DNA from: Nibribacter ruber
GTDB taxonomy: Bacteria; Bacteroidota; Bacteroidia; Cytophagales; Hymenobacteraceae
Assembly (NCBI RefSeq): GCF_009913235.1
Contig: NZ_CP047897.1
Location: 1,631,501-1,695,500 of the forward strand
Direction of reading: 5' to 3'
DNA: 64,000 bases
Positions 59,548-64,000 of the stretch are shown one piece after another (within the stretch, counting starts at the first letter, position 1; each line of letters begins with the position of its first letter). Position numbers and translations under genes: made by a program. The notes under the pieces are model-generated. The model ran no database searches. It had not been told where the DNA came from and was given only the letters and a program-made list of their open reading frames with translations.

Positions 59548-59926
59548 ACAAAATCCCTGCGTAGTTATATTGACTCGCCTAAACGTGCCGTAATGAGCAC
59601 TTTAGCCAAGCATTTTTAAAGATAATGCCGCGCCAAAGCGATTTTTTGAGTAATATTACAAGCTCAACACCCGCGATACCGGCCCCGTGCCTTTTTACTC
59701 GCTTCGCTCTTCTGCATGTAACGTGCGTGTGGCTCTGGCAGCCTCCCGTTATCCTGGCAAGAAGGGCGTTGTCATTAGAAGGGCGGCCCAACAAAAGCGT
59801 TTTTGGCCTGTTTTCTGGAAAACAGCCTAAAAACCCTTCATGTTAGGTACGGTGCGCTGGCTTTTTTTCCTCTGCGAAATTAGGCCTATGTTGGAGTTAA
59901 TCAAAGTTTAAATTACGCGTTGTGAA
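59548..59926. other. Gene-free region of 379 bp between divergent genes
   Basis: Holds palindrome copy 28 and the promoters of mutL and the GH3 fusion gene. Nothing else was recognised. Confidence 0.7.
59798..59835. repeat. 38-bp palindromic repeat, copy 28
   Basis: CGTTTTTGGCCTG, centre TTTTCTGGAAAA, right arm CAGCCTAAAAACC. Confidence 0.88.
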
Positions 59927-62878
59927 ATGCTAAAAAGATATAGCCTTGCGCTACTGGCGGTGATGATGTGCGCCTGGTGGGCTTTGTCTGGTTTTGGACC
60001 GGCAGGCCGTGGCAGCATCACACAGCAGGAGCAGCGCTGGGTAGACAGTGTGTACCAGTCCCTTACCCCTCAGCAGAAGCTGGGGCAGTTGTTCATGGTG
60101 GCCGCCTATTCCAACAGCGGCCAGTACCACGTGCGTGAAATTGAACAATTGGTGAGCCAATATGGGATTGGCGGCGTCATGTTCATGCAGGGAGGACCGG
60201 TGCGCCAGGCCAAACTCACCAACCGCTACCAATCTTTAGCCAAAGTACCGTTGCTGGTGGCCATGGACGCCGAATGGGGCCTGGACATGCGCCTGGACAG
60301 TAGTATGCATTTTGCGCGACAGATGACGCTGGGCGCCTTACCAGATGACCGCTACGTGTACATGATGGGCCGCGAGATTGCCCTCAAGCTCAAGCGCCTG
60401 GGCATCCATGTCAACTTTTCCCCGGTCATTGACGTCAACAGCAACCCTAAGAATCCCGTGATTGGCAACCGTTCCTTCGGCGAAAGCAAGGAGCAGGTAA
60501 CCCAGCGCGGCATTGCCTACATCAAAGGTCTGCAGGATCATGGCATCATTGCGGTGGCCAAACACTTTCCCGGCCACGGAGACACAGACGCCGACTCGCA
60601 CTTCTCTTTACCCGTCCTTACCCATGACATGGCCCGACTCACCGAAGTGGAGCTCTACCCGTTTAAACGTTCTTTTGACGCGGGCGTGATGGGCGTAATG
60701 GTGGCGCATTTATACATTCCCAAGCTGGATTCCATTGCCAACCGAGCCGCTACGCTGTCGCCGTATCTGGTGCGTGACCTGCTAAAAGGCAAGATGCAGT
60801 ATGACGGTCTGGTGTTTACAGACGCATTGAACATGAAAGGCGTGACCCGCTACCATAAGCCCGGCGAGGTAGATGCGCTGGCATTCATGGCGGGCAATGA
60901 CGTGTTGTTGTTCTCTGAGGATGTGCCCAAAGCCATTTCCGTGATTCAGCAGGCCGTCACCGATGGCCAAATCACCGAGCAAGAAATAGAAGTGCGGGTG
61001 CGCAAGATACTGCATGCCAAATATTGGGCCGGCCTGAACCAGTACAAACCCATTGAGCTGGAGAACCTTTCCAAAGATTTGCACGGCCCTAGCAGCCTGG
61101 TACTGCAGCAGCAGCTCTATGAACAGGCGGTGACGGTGGTAGCCAACAAAGACAACCTTCTGCCCTTCAAGGTACTGGACACCATTCAGTTTGCGTCTGT
61201 GTCTATTGGCGAAGGGTACAACAACCAGTTCACGCGCACGCTGGAGAAGTATTCACCGTTCAAGAAATTCTCCATCAGCAGCCGGTTTGCGCCAGACAGC
61301 GTGTACAAGGCCGTACAGAAGAACCTGGACAGTGCAGACGTGGTCATTGTTACGCTGCATGACCTCACCAACGTTCCCAACCGCAACTACGGGCTGGGCA
61401 CCAATGCACTCAATTTTGTAAAGGCCCTGCAGCGCGATTCTACCAAGAAAGTAATAGTGGTGGTGATGGGCAACGCCTACAGCCTCAAGAGTTTTGAGGA
61501 TAGCGACTGGCTGGTATGCGGCTATGAAGACAATGCAGTGGTGCAGCGAGTAGTGCCCCAGATTTTGTTTGGCGCCCTTCCCGCCGAGGGAAGACTCCCG
61601 GTCACCGCCTCGCCTAAACTAAAAGCTGGCACCGGTGTCTCCACGCCTGCCCTCAGCCGGCTCAAATATTCCTTGCCAGAAAGCGTGGGCATGAGTTCCA
61701 CCGTACTTAAACAGATTGACAACATTGCCCTGGAAGCCATTGCCTACGCCGCCACGCCAGGCTGCCAGGTATTGGTGGTGAAAGACGGCACAGTGGTGTT
61801 TGACAAGGCCTACGGTCATTACACATATGATAGGGCCCAGCCGGTAACCGAAAAAACCATTTATGACCTGGCCTCCATCACCAAGGTAGCCGCTACGTTG
61901 CAGGCGGTGATGTTCCTGAAAGACCAGGGCCAGCTCAAGCTGGATGATAAACTGGTCACCTACCTACCAGAACTCAAAGGCTCCAACAAGGCCAACCTTA
62001 CCATAAGGAACGTGCTGTTGCACCAATCTGGGCTGCAGGCCTATATTCCTTTCTGGAAGAAGACCTTGCTAAAGGGGCTGCCCAATCCCATCTATTATGA
62101 TTCTGTCCAATCAGAAGCGTACCCCAATGCCGTGGCCAATGGTTTGTTTGCCAGCAGAAGGCTGGAAGACTCGGTTTGGACCTGGATTGTGAAGTCTGAG
62201 TTGACGGGTTTAAGAACGGGTAACGGCGCCTATGAATACCGTTATTCAGACTTGGGGCTGCATTTAATGAAGCGAGTGGCCGAGCGCCTGCTCAACCAAA
62301 CCATGCCCGACTTTCTGGAGCAGAACTTTTATGCCCCGCTGGGCGCGCGCAGCCTTACCTTTAACCCGCTGCAGAAATTCCTGAAAGAGCAGATTGCCCC
62401 TACCGCTCAGGACAGCACCTTCAGGAAAACGGTGCTGCAGGGCACGGTGCATGATGACGGCGCGGCTATTCTAGGCGGCGTGGCGGGCCATGCCGGCTTG
62501 TTCTCCAACGCCAATGACCTGGCCATTCTCTTGCAGATGGATTTGCAGAACGGTAACTACGGCGGGCATCAATACTTCAAGACGCCGGTGGTAACGGAGT
62601 TTGCCCAGGAAGGCAGCAGCAACAGCCGCCGCGGCCTGGGTTGGGACAAAACCGATCCAGACGGCAACGGCCCAACGTCAGACTTGTCACCTACCACCAC
62701 CTTTGGCCACACCGGTTTTACGGGTACCGGCGCCTGGATAGACCCAGAGAACAACATCATCTATATTTTCCTCTCCAACCGCATTCACCCAGACGCAGAG
62801 AACACCAAGCTCCTCAAATACAACATCCGGACGCGTATTCATGACGTGGTGTACCAATCGTTAGAACCGAAACCATAA
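59927..62878 (+). CDS. GH3 beta-N-acetylglucosaminidase-like / serine hydrolase fusion
   Basis: 983 residues. Signal peptide (LALLAVMMCAWWALSGFG), then a GH3 N domain (about 35-370) with AVAKHFPGHGDTDADSHFSL, the NagZ-type loop, and catalytic Asp in VFTDALNMKG. A GH3 C-like domain follows, then from about residue 585 a beta-lactamase-type domain with nucleophile Ser and Lys in ASITKVAAT (SxxK), YRYSDLGLHL (YxN-like, here YSD) and HTGFTG (KTG-like). It probably acts on peptidoglycan outside the cytoplasm, removing GlcNAc and hydrolysing an amide or ester. The fusion occurs in other Bacteroidota. Confidence 0.9.
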   Translation: MLKRYSLALLAVMMCAWWALSGFGPAGRGSITQQEQRWVDSVYQSLTPQQKLGQLFMVAAYSNSGQYHVREIEQLVSQYGIGGVMFMQGGPVRQAKLTNRYQSLAKVPLLVAMDAEWGLDMRLDSSMHFARQMTLGALPDDRYVYMMGREIALKLKRLGIHVNFSPVIDVNSNPKNPVIGNRSFGESKEQVTQRGIAYIKGLQDHGIIAVAKHFPGHGDTDADSHFSLPVLTHDMARLTEVELYPFKRSFDAGVMGVMVAHLYIPKLDSIANRAATLSPYLVRDLLKGKMQYDGLVFTDALNMKGVTRYHKPGEVDALAFMAGNDVLLFSEDVPKAISVIQQAVTDGQITEQEIEVRVRKILHAKYWAGLNQYKPIELENLSKDLHGPSSLVLQQQLYEQAVTVVANKDNLLPFKVLDTIQFASVSIGEGYNNQFTRTLEKYSPFKKFSISSRFAPDSVYKAVQKNLDSADVVIVTLHDLTNVPNRNYGLGTNALNFVKALQRDSTKKVIVVVMGNAYSLKSFEDSDWLVCGYEDNAVVQRVVPQILFGALPAEGRLPVTASPKLKAGTGVSTPALSRLKYSLPESVGMSSTVLKQIDNIALEAIAYAATPGCQVLVVKDGTVVFDKAYGHYTYDRAQPVTEKTIYDLASITKVAATLQAVMFLKDQGQLKLDDKLVTYLPELKGSNKANLTIRNVLLHQSGLQAYIPFWKKTLLKGLPNPIYYDSVQSEAYPNAVANGLFASRRLEDSVWTWIVKSELTGLRTGNGAYEYRYSDLGLHLMKRVAERLLNQTMPDFLEQNFYAPLGARSLTFNPLQKFLKEQIAPTAQDSTFRKTVLQGTVHDDGAAILGGVAGHAGLFSNANDLAILLQMDLQNGNYGGHQYFKTPVVTEFAQEGSSNSRRGLGWDKTDPDGNGPTSDLSPTTTFGHTGFTGTGAWIDPENNIIYIFLSNRIHPDAENTKLLKYNIRTRIHDVVYQSLEPKP

Positions 62879-63431
62879 CCAACTGCTACTGAACTGGATA
62901 AGTCAAATTACTGAGAAGCTTTCCTGAAGTCTGGAGAGAAATTTTTTATCAAAAAGGGAGAACCTGAGCAGGCTCTCCCTTTTTGATTCGGCTCAAACCT
63001 AGAAAATGAATAAGATGTGGCTTACATCCAAAGTAATAGGGAATCTCCCTTGATGCCGGTCAAGATGTAACAATAGCCTTCTATTTCTGTTTGTCTAGAG
63101 CAAAGCATAGGGATGCAGGCAAAGGCTCAAGATTCAGAGAATGAAAAGGACGTGAACATCAGCGCTCTTCTTCTGGCCCCTTTCACTGAGGAAACCAGCA
63201 GATTTTAGCAATTACATAGCAGCATACCCCCACATTCCCTTACTTTTGCTTCAAAGGTGACGCTCGGCTGGTCTCTCTGGCCTGCACCCCGTATACTGGC
63301 GGTAGTACCTTATTTTTGAAATAGTTTGACATGACGTGTTTTGACTGTTCGTTGACTGGTGGCCTTGGTCCAAAAGACCACCATGACAGCACACAAATCA
63401 GCACTTTCATGCAGCCATATAGCAGCAACAG
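62879..63431. other. Gene-free region of 553 bp
   Basis: Contains the terminator of the GH3 fusion gene and the promoter region of bshA. No repeat family or gene recognised. Confidence 0.7.
62951..62984 (+). terminator. Terminator of the GH3 fusion gene
   Basis: AAAAAGGGAG pairs with CTCCCTTTTT around a 14-nt loop. Confidence 0.85.
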
Positions 63432-64000
63432 ATGAAGATAGGAATAGTGTGCTACCCTACGTTTGGCGGTAGCGGCGTAGTGGCCACCGAACTTGGGAAA
63501 GCCCTGGCCCAAAAAGGCCACAAGATACATTTCATCACCTACAGCCAGCCTGCGCGGTTAGAGTTCTTCAATGAGAACCTGTTCTACCACGAGGTCAACA
63601 TTCCTGCGTACCCGCTGTTCCAGTATCCGCCGTATGAACTGGCCCTGGCCAGCAAGATGGTGGACATTGTGCAGTATGAGAAGCTGGATGTGCTGCACGT
63701 GCATTATGCCATTCCGCATGCCTCGGCGGCGTACATGGCCAAACAAATCCTGCTCACCAAAGGCATTCAGATTCCGGTCATCACTACGCTCCACGGCACA
63801 GACATTACGCTGGTGGGCAAAGACGCTTCCTATGAACCGGTGGTCACGTTCAGCATTAACCAGTCAGACGCAGTCACCTCGGTTTCTGAAGACCTCAAGA
63901 CCGAGACGTACAAGCACTTCCCCATCACCAAGGACATCAAGGTGATTCCCAACTTTGTGAACATTGAGCGGTTCCAGAAGCAGCGCAAAGATCATTTCAA
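63432..64000 (+). CDS. bshA: N-acetyl-alpha-D-glucosaminyl L-malate synthase BshA, N-terminal part
   Basis: The first 189 residues; the rest lies beyond the window. MKIGIVCYPTFGGSGVVATE, LGKALAQKGHKIHFITYSQP and VLHVHYAIPHASAAYMAKQI, then TTLHGTDITLVGKD, are near-diagnostic of BshA, the GT4 glycosyltransferase that joins UDP-GlcNAc and L-malate in the first step of bacillithiol synthesis. The ATG at 63432 starts the family N-terminus exactly. Bacillithiol is a low-molecular-weight thiol used instead of glutathione by Firmicutes and many Bacteroidota. Confidence 0.95.
   Translation, partial: MKIGIVCYPTFGGSGVVATELGKALAQKGHKIHFITYSQPARLEFFNENLFYHEVNIPAYPLFQYPPYELALASKMVDIVQYEKLDVLHVHYAIPHASAAYMAKQILLTKGIQIPVITTLHGTDITLVGKDASYEPVVTFSINQSDAVTSVSEDLKTETYKHFPITKDIKVIPNFVNIERFQKQRKDHF

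Noticed and set aside
814-59835. The palindromes as a CRISPR array
   Set aside because: Copies are kilobases apart with genes between them, with no regular spacers and no cas genes.
814-59835. The palindromes as ordinary terminators only
   Set aside because: Most lack a T-run after the stem, some lie within operons, in a 5' leader or in reading frames, and separate classical terminators stand beside several of them.
1-64000. tRNA, rRNA or riboswitch
   Set aside because: No cloverleaf with a TTCGA-type T-loop, no rRNA words and no known riboswitch core was noticed in any gap.
1-64000. Insertion sequence or phage genes
   Set aside because: No transposase, integrase or phage structural protein is among the recognised frames.

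Overview
This window looks like the chromosome of an aerobic member of the Bacteroidota, most likely order Cytophagales, family Hymenobacteraceae (Rufibacter- or Nibribacter-like). The evidence is protein content. There are type IX secretion parts (a PorP/SprF-like protein, a PorD-like DUF4835 protein and a secreted protein with a C-terminal sorting domain). The gene order bamD - omega-like subunit - coaC/coaB - DUF4835 - recN is typical of Bacteroidota. The last gene is the start of bshA (bacillithiol synthesis). Several promoters carry the Bacteroidota -7 motif TAnnTTTG. The genus is inference; there is no rRNA or tRNA gene to settle it. No phage, insertion sequence, CRISPR array or RNA gene was seen.

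Layout. 1-6.5 kb: thioesterase and YihY, a DUF6624 lipoprotein, mltG and sua5 divergent around a tandem-repeat promoter region, a single-domain response regulator, a LpxL-like acyltransferase and a flavin-dependent oxidoreductase. 7-14.6 kb: wbqC-like gene, clpC, acyl-CoA carboxylase beta, M42 peptidase, GNAT. 14.9-20.3 kb: BtuF-like binding protein, DUF4142 lipoprotein and a shikimate block (DAHP synthase-chorismate mutase, aroB, aroA). 20.4-28 kb: proline dehydrogenase, an ECF sigma factor followed by a membrane-anchored anti-sigma/trypsin-like fusion, a stress protein, TonB and a tail-specific protease. 28-37.6 kb: a trans-sulfuration enzyme, PorP-like protein, gamma-glutamyltransferase, a 1130-residue secreted nuclease-like protein and two unknown genes. 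38.5-43.1 kb: lysS, two YtxH proteins, a Kazal lipoprotein, a cupin protein and fabI. 43.2-50.3 kb: the recN to OstA-like block. 50.4-59.5 kb: tilS, DUF4279-like, mdh, nfeD and stomatin, two rhomboids and mutL. 59.9-64 kb: a GH3/serine-hydrolase fusion and bshA.

The most unusual content is between the genes. A 38-bp palindrome (arms close to CGTTTTTGGCCTG and CAGGCCAAAAACG around TTTTCCAGAAAA) occurs 28 times at essentially fixed length, plus one half copy and one diverged match. Most copies lie next to stop codons or are joined to intrinsic terminators, two lie between genes of one operon, and two clear ones are inside reading frames (aroA, tilS). A second, larger element of about 350-490 bp occurs as two colinear copies in opposite orientation (6.6-7.0 kb and 37.7-38.2 kb), with a fragment at 10.7 kb. 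A third signal is an 8-bp tandem array (GAGTGATT) repeated in the same sense ahead of both mltG and sua5. I do not recognise the 38-bp family or the larger element as named elements. All repeat statements come from reading the sequence by eye; genome-wide counts and comparison with relatives are the decisive tests.
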